NCBI RefSeq assembly: GCF_040371545.1
Contig: NZ_AP029048.1
Location: 1,426,001-1,490,000, forward strand
Reading direction: 5' to 3'
Origin: Synechococcus sp. M16CYN
Lineage (GTDB): Bacteria; Cyanobacteriota; Cyanobacteriia; PCC-6307; Cyanobiaceae
DNA length: 64,000 nt
Part shown: in pieces, positions 37,746 through 46,846 of the stretch
How positions within the stretch are numbered: the first letter of the stretch is position 1
How the letters are laid out: the number at the start of each line of letters is the position of its first letter
The notes under the pieces: generated by a model
Told to the model about the DNA's origin: nothing
Databases searched by the model: none
The model's input: the letters and a program-made list of their open reading frames with translations, nothing else
Position numbers and translations under genes: made by a program

Positions 37746-38324
37746 TTAATCCATGAGGCGACGGCCCTCAAGTGCCCTACTGAGAGTGACTTCGTCGGCA
37801 TACTCCAGTTCGCTACCCACTGGCAAGCCATAGGCTATTCGGCTCGCAGAGCAAAATGGTTTAACTAGCCTTGCCAAGTAGAAACTTGTCGTATCACCTT
37901 CAACACTTGGCGTGAGGGCGAGAATCACTTCTTTGATTTCTTCCTGAGCAATGCGTTCAATTAGTGGTTTAACGTTGAGTAGTTCTGGACCGATGCCATC
38001 CATCGGAGAAATCAACCCTCCCAAGACGTGGTAACGACCTCGAAACTCTCTCGTACGTTCTAAAGCCAACAGATCTCGCGATTCGGCAACCACACAGATC
38101 AACCCATTGTTGCGTTCAGGATTACGACAAATCTCACAGAAAGAATCCTCGGAGAGGTGGAAGCAACTCTGACACTGCCCCACCTGGGATCGTGCAGTCA
38201 ATAAGGCATCAGACAATTGTTGCACCTGCTCTTTTGGTTGATTCAGCAGATACAAAGCGAGTCGTTGTGCTGTTCGCGGGCCAATGCCGGGCAATCGTTG
38301 AAACTGACCGATCAACCGCGCCAA
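37746..38324 (-). CDS. recR: recombination protein RecR
   Basis: A 192-residue component of the RecFOR pathway. It has the helix-hairpin-helix [17 protein letters not shown], a four-cysteine zinc finger [16 protein letters not shown], and a Toprim domain with [13 protein letters not shown] and [13 protein letters not shown]; the C-terminal [16 protein letters not shown] is typical. TTG at 38324 is the only canonical start available after an in-frame stop about 15 codons upstream. Lies about 70 nt upstream of lipA on the same strand. Confidence 0.92.
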   Translation of the reverse strand: MARLIGQFQRLPGIGPRTAQRLALYLLNQPKEQVQQLSDALLTARSQVGQCQSCFHLSEDSFCEICRNPERNNGLICVVAESRDLLALERTREFRGRYHVLGGLISPMDGIGPELLNVKPLIERIAQEEIKEVILALTPSVEGDTTSFYLARLVKPFCSASRIAYGLPVGSELEYADEVTLSRALEGRRLMD

Positions 38325-38404
38325 CGGTCGGGTAAAGCCGCTCAGGGATTTGACACTACTGAGAAGACTCTAGGCAGAATGAGAGGTGAATTGCCCCGTT
38401 ATTG

Positions 38405-38959
38405 ATGCGGCTGCTTCGATCGCTCACTCGTCTGTTCGCCTGCATCGCACTAACCTTCACACTTGGGGCCTGTGCTGCAGGATCTACAGCAGGATTGCAG
38501 TCGTACCAGAGTCCAGATGGGCGTTTCGCATTCCTTTATCCCACAGGATGGATTCAGGTGCAGGTGAGCAACGGACCGCGAGTGGTTTTTCACGATCTCA
38601 TTCACAGTGATGAAACTGTGAGCCTGATGGTGAACACGGTAGATGAAAACAACGATCTCAATGATCTTGGTAGTGCAGTGGCTGTTGGTGAACGATTGCG
38701 CCGTGAGGTGATCGCTACTGCAGGGAGTGGCCGCACCGCCGAATTAATCGAAGCAGGGGAACGGGAGATCGATGGACATACATTTTACGACCTCGAATAC
38801 GCTGTCCACCTTGAGGATCGTGACCGCCACGAACTCGCTACAGTAGTGGTAGATCGTCGCCGACTCTACACCCTGGCTACCAGCACAAACGAGGAGCGTT
38901 GGCCGAAGGTAAAAGATCTTTTTGGCCGTGTGGTGCACTCACTCAACCTACTGATTTAA
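38405..38959 (+). CDS. CyanoP / PsbP-like photosystem II lipoprotein
   Basis: A 184-residue lipoprotein. The N-terminus has a signal peptide ending in the lipobox LGAC (cysteine at about residue 23), so it is anchored to the thylakoid lumen face. The mature part has the PsbP fold: YQSPDGRFAFLYPTGWIQVQ, VVFHDLIHSDETVSLMVN, and ERWPKVKDLFGRVVHSL at the end. CyanoP assists photosystem II assembly. ATG at 38405 is used; a TTG directly before it is in frame. Divergent from recR. Confidence 0.86.
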   Translation: MRLLRSLTRLFACIALTFTLGACAAGSTAGLQSYQSPDGRFAFLYPTGWIQVQVSNGPRVVFHDLIHSDETVSLMVNTVDENNDLNDLGSAVAVGERLRREVIATAGSGRTAELIEAGEREIDGHTFYDLEYAVHLEDRDRHELATVVVDRRRLYTLATSTNEERWPKVKDLFGRVVHSLNLLI

Positions 38960-39990
38960 ACTTAACCTCGGCTTGGACACCCAAATTGTCCTACAGATAT
39001 CCGGATAATAGAAGTATTTTATGAAATTTTAACTAGATCCTAGCTGATCACCTTGCTGCTGCATCTGGTTGTGATGTTGACGATTAAAAAATAATAATTA
39101 GTGTTGTATGCAGCAAAAAATTGACCCGAATTTAACTACCATGCTGAAGCATGATTAATAACAGAAAAAATTAATCTGAACTACTTACAGGTATTAGCTA
39201 TTAACCAAAAAATCTGGGATTTGCCGCTGCTGCAATAATATGTTATATCATTGACGCTTGTTTCCTAAAAAGTCTTGACAGCCAATCTAATAAAGTGTCT
39301 TTCTCGAACACTTTGTCAACTATTCTTTAAAGATTAGTTTTATGGTGACCGTTGCTAATATAATCAGAAGAAATACTATTCAGCATAGTTTAGAGTCAGT
39401 AGACTTGCCTAGTATTGGGATGAGAAGAATCATTGTCAAGAAAGCTGCTACAAATTTATGTATCGTTCACGACTGTGTTCATTGATTAATGAAACCGGAC
39501 TCTTACTACATAATCACTCTGTCTAACATTAAAGTCGTGAATTAGAAGTAACTCTAACTCCTTTTAAGGCTAACGAACCAAGCTAGTGAATGAGATACAT
39601 GAAAAAATTGAAATAGACGGCACATGACCCTACAAGAAATCATGTACCCTTTGACCCAAGCTTTTCAGCAAAGTAGAATTTACTACCGAATCTTTTAAGT
39701 ACAACTATTAATAACTTTTCTCACCCATAAATTTAGCTGCAAGAGACGCTAGTATGAGAGTCCATTATCAATAATGGCATTGGTCTAGATAACGGATTAT
39801 TTCCTAAAGTTACTAGTAAAATAAATGTTGTAATGAACAATAACAAATCAAATAAATATTGTGGACACTAATCTTGCTTTAGTTCTAACTTAGACTAATA
39901 TTGTCCAGTCTTGGGAGAACTGAGGGTATAGGAATCAGCTAATATGCTAGAGCTCCCAAAACACTTACTTCACCTAACAAAGATAATGCG
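38960..39990. other. AT-rich intergenic region
   Basis: About 1 kb between convergent genes. Mostly stop-rich. A 47-codon plus-strand frame at 39342-39485 is open but unsupported. TTGGGAG and CTCCCAA around 39911 and 39952 could pair but lack a T-tract. Nothing else seen. Confidence 0.45.
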
Positions 39991-41799
39991 CTATTTAGAG
40001 GTCACAGATTCCTCACCAGCTTGGACTTGCCAAAGATTTCGATAAATCCCACCAAGAGCAATTAAATCATTGTGACAACCCTGCTCGACAATTCGTCCTT
40101 TATCCATTACCACAATCCGATCAGCATTACGCACCGTGCTCAAACGATGAGCGATTACCAGCGTAGTGCGGCCTCGGGTGATTTGCTCTAAAGAGCGTTG
40201 GATAGCAGCCTCAGTATCATTATCTACGGCCGCAGTGGCCTCATCAAGCACTAAAATTGGAGCATCCTTGAGAATTGCTCGCGCTAGGGCGATTCGCTGA
40301 CGCTGACCACCGGATAGACGCTGGCCACGTTCCCCTACCAGTGTGTCGTAACCCTCTGGGAGCTTATCGATAAACCCTGTTGCTTCTGCCAAGCGTGCAG
40401 CTCGCTCGATATCTTCCCGTTTTGATTGAGCTATACCGTAAGCGATGTTCTCCGCAATTGTGCCGTGGAAAAGATAAACGTCTTGGCTTACTAAAGCAAT
40501 CGAACGGCGTAGATCTTCTAGGCACAATGTTTCGATTGGATGACCATCCAACAGGATTCTTCCGGCAGAATGTTCATAAAGACGGAGCAGCAGTTTTACC
40601 AATGTGCTTTTGCCTGACCCTGTAGAACCAACAATGCCCAGAGTGGTCCCGGCCGTAACTGTCAGATTGAAATCACGGAGTAGAGTATCACGTCCGGTAT
40701 AAGCAAATTTTACATTTTCAAAACAAAAACTACCTCGCACACTGGCGATTGGTAATGGAACCAAGCCCCCATGAATGTTGATCGGAGTGTCGATTAGATC
40801 AAGTACACGCTGGGTTGATGCCATTGAACGTTGGTATTCATCAAGAATGCGTCCTAGGGTTGTGAGCGGCCAAAGCAAGCGCTGTGTGATGAACACCAGC
40901 GTGCTGTAAGTCCCGACGGCTAGCTGGCCAGCTACAGCTTGAAAGCCTCCTATTAAAAGGATTGCAAGAAATGCGAAGAGAATAGCAAAGCGAATTAACG
41001 GAATAAAGGCAGCTGATAAACGAATCGTACGGGCATTGCTATCCTGATAAGCCCTACTTTCTATGCCCAGTCGTCTAAGTTCAATCGCTTCTGCTGTGAA
41101 GCTTTTAATCGTTAACATACCGCCTAAGTTATTTGCTAATCGAGCTGACAGATCACCGGCACGGGTCCGCACTTCACGGTAGCGGGGTGCGAGCTTTCTT
41201 TGAAACCGCAGCGAACACCAGAGAATCACAGGAATGGGCAAAAAAGCGAACAAGGCAACCTCGGGAGCCACCATCGCCATGCCAATGCCCACAACAAGCA
41301 CCGTGGTTATCAGCTGCAGAACCTGGTTGGCTCCATGGTCAAGGAAGCGTTCCAGCTGGTTGATATCGTCATTGAGTACCGAGAGGAGACGACCGCTGCT
41401 GTCATGCTCGAAGAATGTAAGCTCTAGTTGTTGTAAATGGGCATAAGCTTCAAGGCGCAGGTTATGTTGCACGCTTTGTGCCAGGTTACGCCAAAGCACG
41501 TCGTAGAGGTATTCAAATAACGACTCTGCTGCCCAAATTAAGAAAGTAAGCAGGGCTAGCACCCAAAGCTGTTGTGTCACTGGCTGAATGCCATATCCAG
41601 CCAACCAAGAATATTCACGACGAACCACTACATCGACAGCCAAACCAATCAGAGTAGGCGGAGCTAGATCGAACAGCTTGTTTAGTAGCGAGCAGCTTAC
41701 GGCGGCCCAAACTAACCGGCGTTTAGGCGCCAAGTGACGAAGCAGACGACTCAGGGAAGATGAAGTACCCAAAACTTCGCTGCGGGTTGGCTGTACCAC
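39991..41799 (-). CDS. ABC exporter, fused permease and ATPase
   Basis: A 602-residue half-transporter of the ABCB/MsbA type that works as a dimer. The N-terminal half holds six membrane spans (for example VLALLTFLIWAAESLFEYL, VLQLITTVLVVGIGMAMV, FAILFAFLAILLIGGFQAV); the ATPase half has Walker A GSTGSGKSTLVKLLLRL, signature LSGGQRQRIALARAIL, Walker B PILVLDEATAAVD and the switch histidine in LVIAHRLSTV. Substrate unknown (lipid, peptide or drug). Stands alone with spacers on both sides. Confidence 0.88.
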   Translation of the reverse strand: MVQPTRSEVLGTSSSLSRLLRHLAPKRRLVWAAVSCSLLNKLFDLAPPTLIGLAVDVVVRREYSWLAGYGIQPVTQQLWVLALLTFLIWAAESLFEYLYDVLWRNLAQSVQHNLRLEAYAHLQQLELTFFEHDSSGRLLSVLNDDINQLERFLDHGANQVLQLITTVLVVGIGMAMVAPEVALFAFLPIPVILWCSLRFQRKLAPRYREVRTRAGDLSARLANNLGGMLTIKSFTAEAIELRRLGIESRAYQDSNARTIRLSAAFIPLIRFAILFAFLAILLIGGFQAVAGQLAVGTYSTLVFITQRLLWPLTTLGRILDEYQRSMASTQRVLDLIDTPINIHGGLVPLPIASVRGSFCFENVKFAYTGRDTLLRDFNLTVTAGTTLGIVGSTGSGKSTLVKLLLRLYEHSAGRILLDGHPIETLCLEDLRRSIALVSQDVYLFHGTIAENIAYGIAQSKREDIERAARLAEATGFIDKLPEGYDTLVGERGQRLSGGQRQRIALARAILKDAPILVLDEATAAVDNDTEAAIQRSLEQITRGRTTLVIAHRLSTVRNADRIVVMDKGRIVEQGCHNDLIALGGIYRNLWQVQAGEESVTSK

Positions 41800-42035
41800 T
41801 ATTTCTTAATGATCAAGCTGAAACGCGACAGGGGGGCTTGCAGCAAACCCTTCCAAGCAGCTTAGATATTTGGTGCATCAAAAGCACCATGGTATCAAAA
41901 TTGCTCCAGCCAAACTAAGAGATCTCCACCAAACCGACAGTAATTTAGGAGAGTCGATCATTAGCAAAGTCAACTGAACAGCCCTTACAGCTGAGACAGC
42001 GTCACAACGAAGCTGCCAAACAACCAAGCTCAATC

Positions 42036-42320
42036 CTAACCGCGGTATCCACCGCCACCACGTGAATCGCCAGAGCGTTCTCTTGGGGTGGCTTTACTCA
42101 CGCGAATCATGCGTCCCATCCATTCGACGTCTTGAAGGTCATCTATGGCCTTCTGCTCTTCAGCATCGTTCACCATTTCTACGAAAGCAAAGCCGCGCTT
42201 ACGACCGGTCTCACGATCAAGAGGGAGGCTGCAGTTTTTGACTTCACCGTATTCAGCGAATAAATCAAAGAGATGCTCTTGTTCTGCTTGGAAGGAAAGA
42301 TTGCCGATGTAGATGGTCAT
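42036..42320 (-). CDS. cyanobacterial RRM RNA-binding protein
   Basis: A 94-residue protein with one RNA recognition motif: RNP2 is IYIGNLSF at residues 3-10 and RNP1 is KRGFAFVEM at about 41-49. A short arginine/glycine tail (RSGDSRGGGGYRG) follows. Cyanobacterial Rbp proteins of this type accumulate in the cold and localise certain mRNAs at the thylakoid. ATG start at 42320; monocistronic. Confidence 0.9.
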   Translation of the reverse strand: MTIYIGNLSFQAEQEHLFDLFAEYGEVKNCSLPLDRETGRKRGFAFVEMVNDAEEQKAIDDLQDVEWMGRMIRVSKATPRERSGDSRGGGGYRG

Positions 42321-42527
42321 GGACCGTGGAACCGTTAAATGAACTCAATCGCGTGAACCGGTTCCGAGAACGAAATTCGGAATTGGCCGGTGGTCAGGCG
42401 TCATCCGCCAAACGTCACACCTGATATTCTAACAGAATAATATAAGAACCCAAAGCAATCCTGAAGAGCTGAGCGTTTTTTGTCAAACCGCTTCATTGTC
42501 AGAGGATCACAATATGGGGAACCAAAA

Positions 42528-42761
42528 ATGACGGTTTTAACGTCTTCAAAAGATCGCGATGGAGAGACCAAGACGACATCCCTGCACCTGCAGTCAATGC
42601 GCTGGACTTCCGATGGTGAACTCGACGAAGCCGATCGCATCGTCTTGCTCGACACACTGATTCCTCAGTGTGTTCCTGCCGCTCAGATCGAACTGATCCA
42701 AACAATGGAACGTATCGCGCTAAGACAACCTGCATTGACAGCACAAGTCAGCGAGGCCTGA
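42528..42761 (+). CDS. conserved picocyanobacterial small protein
   Basis: A 77-residue acidic protein (ending RQPALTAQVSEA) without transmembrane segments. GGGGA at 42516-42520 sits 7 nt before the ATG at 42528, which favours this start over a TTG at 42480. The amino-acid composition and helix-forming second half (ADRIVLLDTLIPQCVPAAQI) look genuine. No function known to me; it is one of the unnamed proteins shared among marine picocyanobacteria. Confidence 0.6.
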   Translation: MTVLTSSKDRDGETKTTSLHLQSMRWTSDGELDEADRIVLLDTLIPQCVPAAQIELIQTMERIALRQPALTAQVSEA

Positions 42762-42785
42762 AGTGAATCTAGGGCTGAACCATGG

Positions 42786-43034
42786 TCAAAGCTGATAAGA
42801 ATCGACGACACGTTGTTTACACGCTTTGCGAGCCAAGTCAACCCTTACACCGTTTGCAAACTCATTCAAAAAACAAGTGCATGTTTCCTCCCCCATACCC
42901 TGGGGAGGCGTTTCACCAGCCCGAGCCATGGCTGCCGTGAAAGCCGTGAGGCAAAGGCTTTTTAGCACCTTGCTCTCTTGGCTGCTGCTAATGAATGAAA
43001 CTACAATTGCACCGGTCATTAGGATAGGAACCAT
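42786..43034 (-). CDS. small secreted or membrane protein
   Basis: An 82-residue protein. Residues 2-17 form a hydrophobic N-terminus and residues ~25-80 hold a cysteine-containing soluble part (GEETCTCFLNEFANGVRVD, LARKACKQ), resembling small exported picocyanobacterial proteins with paired cysteines. Its ATG overlaps the deaD stop as TGATG, so translation is coupled to the helicase. Function unknown. Confidence 0.6.
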   Translation of the reverse strand: MVPILMTGAIVVSFISSSQESKVLKSLCLTAFTAAMARAGETPPQGMGEETCTCFLNEFANGVRVDLARKACKQRVVDSYQL

Positions 43035-44827
43035 CAGGAATCTATGGCAATTTGCAGTTCGCGATTCATCACACGGAGACTGCGCAAACTGTTGAAAACG
43101 TCTTCAGGCATACCAGCAGGTAAATCGACAAGGCTGTAATTATCAAAGATTTGGATTCGGCCAATCATCCCTCCCTGCAAACCGGTCTCGCCGGTAATAG
43201 CGCCAACAAGATTGCCAGGTTTCACCCGGTCACGATGACCAACTGCAACGCGATACCGCTGCATATTTTCGTCAGGAAAACGGGCTGGACGGCCGTTGTG
43301 ACGCTCTCGGCGTTCACTGCGCTCCTTCCTATGGCGATCAATACGTTGGGTGTTCTGAATCCAATCGTCATCGTCCTGACGCAACAGCGGATTAGGACCG
43401 ACGGCTAACTCTAAGGCCGCTAGCGCTATCTGCTCGGAGGTGAGCTCAAATTCCATAGCCACCTCCTGCATCAGCTTCCTCAGTAGCACATCTTCATTCG
43501 CATGAAAACGTTCAGTCTTGGCAGCCTCACCAAGCTGTTTACGTAATCGATCCAAACGTTCTTGATTAATCACTTTGTTATCTGGCACCTCCACCAATTC
43601 GATTAGCTGACTAGTCGCCCGTTCTAGATTGCGGATAAAACGTTTTTCTCGAGGAGTTACAAAGACAACGGCCTCACCGGTACGTCCGGCCCGGCCGGTG
43701 CGCCCGATACGGTGGACGTAAGCCTCGCTATCGAATGGCATGTCGTAGTTGACCACCAGTCCAATACGCTCAACATCCAAACCACGGGCTGCTACGTCGG
43801 TGGCCACTAAGATGTTGACAAATCCGCTGCGCAGGCGTTCAACAGTCCGCTCTCTCTGATTTTGGGGCACATCACCATTCAAAACAGCCACCTGATGACC
43901 ACCGGCTTCTAGCGTTTCAAACACCGTCAACGTGATGGCTTTGGTGCGGGCAAAAATAATCACCCCTTCGCCACCGTAGACATCCAAAACCCTTTGTAGA
44001 GCTTCAAGCTTGTGACTGATTGGCACTACGATTGCTCGCTGCCGGATGCGCTTGCTTTCCCGATCTTTGGTTTGAATTGTGACTTCTACTGGATTATTGA
44101 GATAACGCTTTGATATGCGACGAATCTCTTGCGGCATCGTGGCCGAGAAAAGAATTACCTGTCTTTCCTCAGGCAACTTCTCAAGGATCCACTCCACATC
44201 GTCGATAAAACCCATTCGCAACATCTCATCGGCTTCATCAAGCACAAGGCTAGTGAGACCGGAGGTGTCGATTGTGCCCTGTCTCATATGATCCATCACA
44301 CGCCCAGGTGTTCCAACCACCACATCAACGCCTCGACGAAAAGCACTGATCTGAGAGCGAAAATCAGTTCCGCCATAGATCGCAGTGACTTTCAAACGAG
44401 GATTGCCGGCGGCGTAGGCCTTAAATGAATCGGCTACCTGCATAGCTAACTCTCGGGTCGGAGCCAGTACCAAAACCTGAGGAATTTTCTGACCGGTCTT
44501 CAGTCGCTCGAGCAGGGGGATTGCAAAGGCCGCCGTCTTACCTGTACCAGTCTGGGCCTGACCTACTAGGTCGCGGCCTGACATCAATTCTGGAAATGCT
44601 GCTTTTTGAATGGGGGAGGGTTCGCTGTATCCCTTATCAGCAAGTGTTTTGAGTAAAGAGTCGCTGAAACCAAATCCCCGAAAACCGGATTCAGATTGTT
44701 GAGTGACTTCAACCATCTTGGCGAACACCTCGCCTTCTTTTTTTTCCTTTGGTAATGCAGAAGTGGAAAAATTAACTACGCACGAGGATTCTTTGTGCTG
44801 TTGCTGATGTTGCTGCTGCTCAGTCAT
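43034..44827 (-). CDS. deaD: DEAD-box ATP-dependent RNA helicase
   Basis: A 597-residue helicase. After a Q/H-rich N-terminus come the Q-motif (FSDSLLKTLADKGYSEPSPIQ), motif I AQTGTGKTAAF, Ia PTRELAMQ, Ib TPGRVMDHM, II DEADEM, III SAT, V ATDVAARGLDVE and VI HRIGRTGRAGR. The C-terminal part has a DbpA-type RNA-binding domain (IGRIQIFDNYSLVDLPAGM). This is the CsdA/DeaD arrangement, involved in ribosome assembly and cold adaptation. The 456-nt upstream spacer may be a long leader. Coupled to the downstream small gene. Confidence 0.93.
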   Translation of the reverse strand: MTEQQQHQQQHKESSCVVNFSTSALPKEKKEGEVFAKMVEVTQQSESGFRGFGFSDSLLKTLADKGYSEPSPIQKAAFPELMSGRDLVGQAQTGTGKTAAFAIPLLERLKTGQKIPQVLVLAPTRELAMQVADSFKAYAAGNPRLKVTAIYGGTDFRSQISAFRRGVDVVVGTPGRVMDHMRQGTIDTSGLTSLVLDEADEMLRMGFIDDVEWILEKLPEERQVILFSATMPQEIRRISKRYLNNPVEVTIQTKDRESKRIRQRAIVVPISHKLEALQRVLDVYGGEGVIIFARTKAITLTVFETLEAGGHQVAVLNGDVPQNQRERTVERLRSGFVNILVATDVAARGLDVERIGLVVNYDMPFDSEAYVHRIGRTGRAGRTGEAVVFVTPREKRFIRNLERATSQLIELVEVPDNKVINQERLDRLRKQLGEAAKTERFHANEDVLLRKLMQEVAMEFELTSEQIALAALELAVGPNPLLRQDDDDWIQNTQRIDRHRKERSERRERHNGRPARFPDENMQRYRVAVGHRDRVKPGNLVGAITGETGLQGGMIGRIQIFDNYSLVDLPAGMPEDVFNSLRSLRVMNRELQIAIDS

Positions 44828-45283
44828 AGAAAGTGGCCCCGGCCCGATTAATCTCTGAAATCAGGCTCACAACCCCTTGCAATACAACAGATTGCACTCT
44901 GGCTGCGTTGCCTACGCTTCAAAGGTTAGTGGTTAAGCTATCACTGGACCATAAGTTACCCAAGCAGGCGTTACGACATCCCCCTTCTGAAATAAGATCA
45001 TTGCCGTGTTGAACCTCAGTGGTCAAAAAGTTACGGATTGCCGTTGTATCCGTAACACATCGCATACATTGGAACATGCTTACACCAGTTCAGAAACTAC
45101 CTCGACCCACCGGTTTTTAACATAACGGAGTCTGTCCCCCTTATCAGCTAACATCACCACCTAACCTTAATATTGTGACGTTAATGTTGCATTATGACGG
45201 TTGCTCGCTTTCGAACACCGGCCGGATATTTCCTTGCCTGCAAGCAAATTCTCGCATTAACCTACGGGTTCTTTAAACGAATA
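44828..45283. other. spacer between recD and deaD, possible leader of deaD
   Basis: 456 bases upstream of deaD and downstream of recD on the same strand. Base composition is mixed, not AT-rich like other spacers, which fits a transcribed leader for deaD (cold-shock helicase genes often have long leaders). I found no hairpin that I can defend and no RNA family. Confidence 0.4.
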
Positions 45284-46846
45284 TCACGGTACGCTTACCA
45301 GTTCAAGTCTGATACGCGCACGTGTGATTGCTGTATATAAGAGGCGACGGTCGTGGTCGTTTCTATTAGCAGAACTGAGTGGTTGTGGCCAAAGCACAAA
45401 CACGATATCGGCTTCGCTACCCTGCGCCCGATGAATAGTTAGGGCTACGGCTGGTTCCAATTGGCGCAACCGCGCCGGATGAAAACGTTTCACGTGAATC
45501 TGGCCATCGTCTGCTAATGCCCGAAACAGTAAGCGTCCTTGATTTCCAGATCCGATTGTTATCCCCAAATCACCGTTCGCTAAACCTAGTTCAGGCTGGT
45601 TTGCACCACAAATAACCGGAAAACAACTAGGCCAATGTAGCGGACTCTCGAGTACAGTCTCCCCAAGTAGAGAGCGATGCACATCATTAAGGCTCCAAGG
45701 ACCACGCCGATGGGGACATAACACCAAATGTGTTTCAAGAGCCTTCAATAGAGGTTCTGCCTTCTGGCTTAACGTTTCCTCAGCACAATGTTGTAGACCC
45801 CGCGACAGGTGGAGGAGGACATTGTGATGTTCTGCCCAATGATCGCACAACAACGTTGGAAGTCGTAACGGATTGCAGCAATGGAGTCGTACGTTCGCGT
45901 CAGATGACAGTTCTGAAAGTTCCCTCTGAAACCCCGTCATCTTCCCATCCCTCAATTGGTTCGCTAACCGAGCTATAGCGCCGCGGTTGCGATACATTTT
46001 CGTCAGATGAACAGCACTTGCTCCAAAGCGGCTCCTAGTATCACTTTGCTGTAACCGGTGCCACACGGCACCAGTTCTAACTGGGGGTAGCTGAGCTGGA
46101 TCCCCGACAAGCACAAGACGACATCGAAGCGGTATCGCTTCCAGTAGAGCTTGCATGAGAGTCAAGTCCAACATCGACATCTCATCGATTACCAGTAGAT
46201 CTAGGTCTAGCGGTCGCTCACTGTGGCGGCCAAACCCATGGGGACCGGCCTCAAGCCAACGGTGCAACGTGTTGCAAGGCAACCCTTCTAAACGAGGACG
46301 CACCGCATCACCTAATCTTCGGGCAGCCTTCCCAGTGGGTGCAGCCAGCCCAACGCGCAGCCCCGGATCCCGTAGCCGTGCTCGATGCAGAATCTCCACT
46401 ACGATGCTCGTTTTCCCAGTGCCCGGACCACCGCTGAGCAGCACAACCGATGCTTGGTCCAAGACCATCACTGCCGCACGCTGCTCGCGATTTAAATTCT
46501 GCGATGGCTCGGGAACTTTAGTTTGTGTCGGGGCTAATACTGGAACCATGGCCCGCTCTACAAGGGTATGTACAACGTCATCCATTGCTTGCAACCAACG
46601 ACGCCACCCCAGTTGATTTCCTTGTAGTAATAGGGGCGAAGCCTCGCTCTCTAGCCAGCCGCTCTCTTTGACAAGCTGTGCCTGCTCGGGAGTCAGCAAT
46701 ATAGTTAATTCACCTTGCTCAAGTGCCTCAGTTAAAGCAATGATGAGCTGTTCCAGTTCGCGACTGTTTTGCTGTGGCGGTATTCGGCGTAGTAACGCAG
46801 CATGCAAACCAAAGGCGAAGGATGCGGGCCAATCAGAACCGTTCAT
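45284..46846 (-). CDS. recD: RecBCD subunit alpha
   Basis: A 520-residue 5'-3' helicase subunit of exonuclease V. Walker A GGPGTGKTSIVVEILHRARL is near residue 141; DLLVIDEMSMLDLTLMQALL is motif II; LVLVGDPAQLPPV is motif III; ALTIHRAQGSEADIVFVLWP and LLYTAITRARIRLELV are the C-terminal helicase motifs. Shorter than E. coli RecD (608), as in other cyanobacterial versions. ATG overlaps the recB stop by one base (TAATG). Last gene of recC-recB-recD. Confidence 0.93.
   Translation of the reverse strand: MNGSDWPASFAFGLHAALLRRIPPQQNSRELEQLIIALTEALEQGELTILLTPEQAQLVKESGWLESEASPLLLQGNQLGWRRWLQAMDDVVHTLVERAMVPVLAPTQTKVPEPSQNLNREQRAAVMVLDQASVVLLSGGPGTGKTSIVVEILHRARLRDPGLRVGLAAPTGKAARRLGDAVRPRLEGLPCNTLHRWLEAGPHGFGRHSERPLDLDLLVIDEMSMLDLTLMQALLEAIPLRCRLVLVGDPAQLPPVRTGAVWHRLQQSDTRSRFGASAVHLTKMYRNRGAIARLANQLRDGKMTGFQRELSELSSDANVRLHCCNPLRLPTLLCDHWAEHHNVLLHLSRGLQHCAEETLSQKAEPLLKALETHLVLCPHRRGPWSLNDVHRSLLGETVLESPLHWPSCFPVICGANQPELGLANGDLGITIGSGNQGRLLFRALADDGQIHVKRFHPARLRQLEPAVALTIHRAQGSEADIVFVLWPQPLSSANRNDHDRRLLYTAITRARIRLELVSVP

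Noticed and set aside
39040-39075. short plus-strand string resembling a Nif11-type leader end
   Set aside because: Only about a dozen codons, with stops directly upstream.
39342-39485. 47-codon plus-strand frame in the spacer after the PsbP-like gene
   Set aside because: No ribosome site or family; length is within chance for AT-rich DNA.
39911-39958. TTGGGAG/CTCCCAA pair as a terminator
   Set aside because: Only 7 bp with a loop of more than 30 nt and no T-tract.
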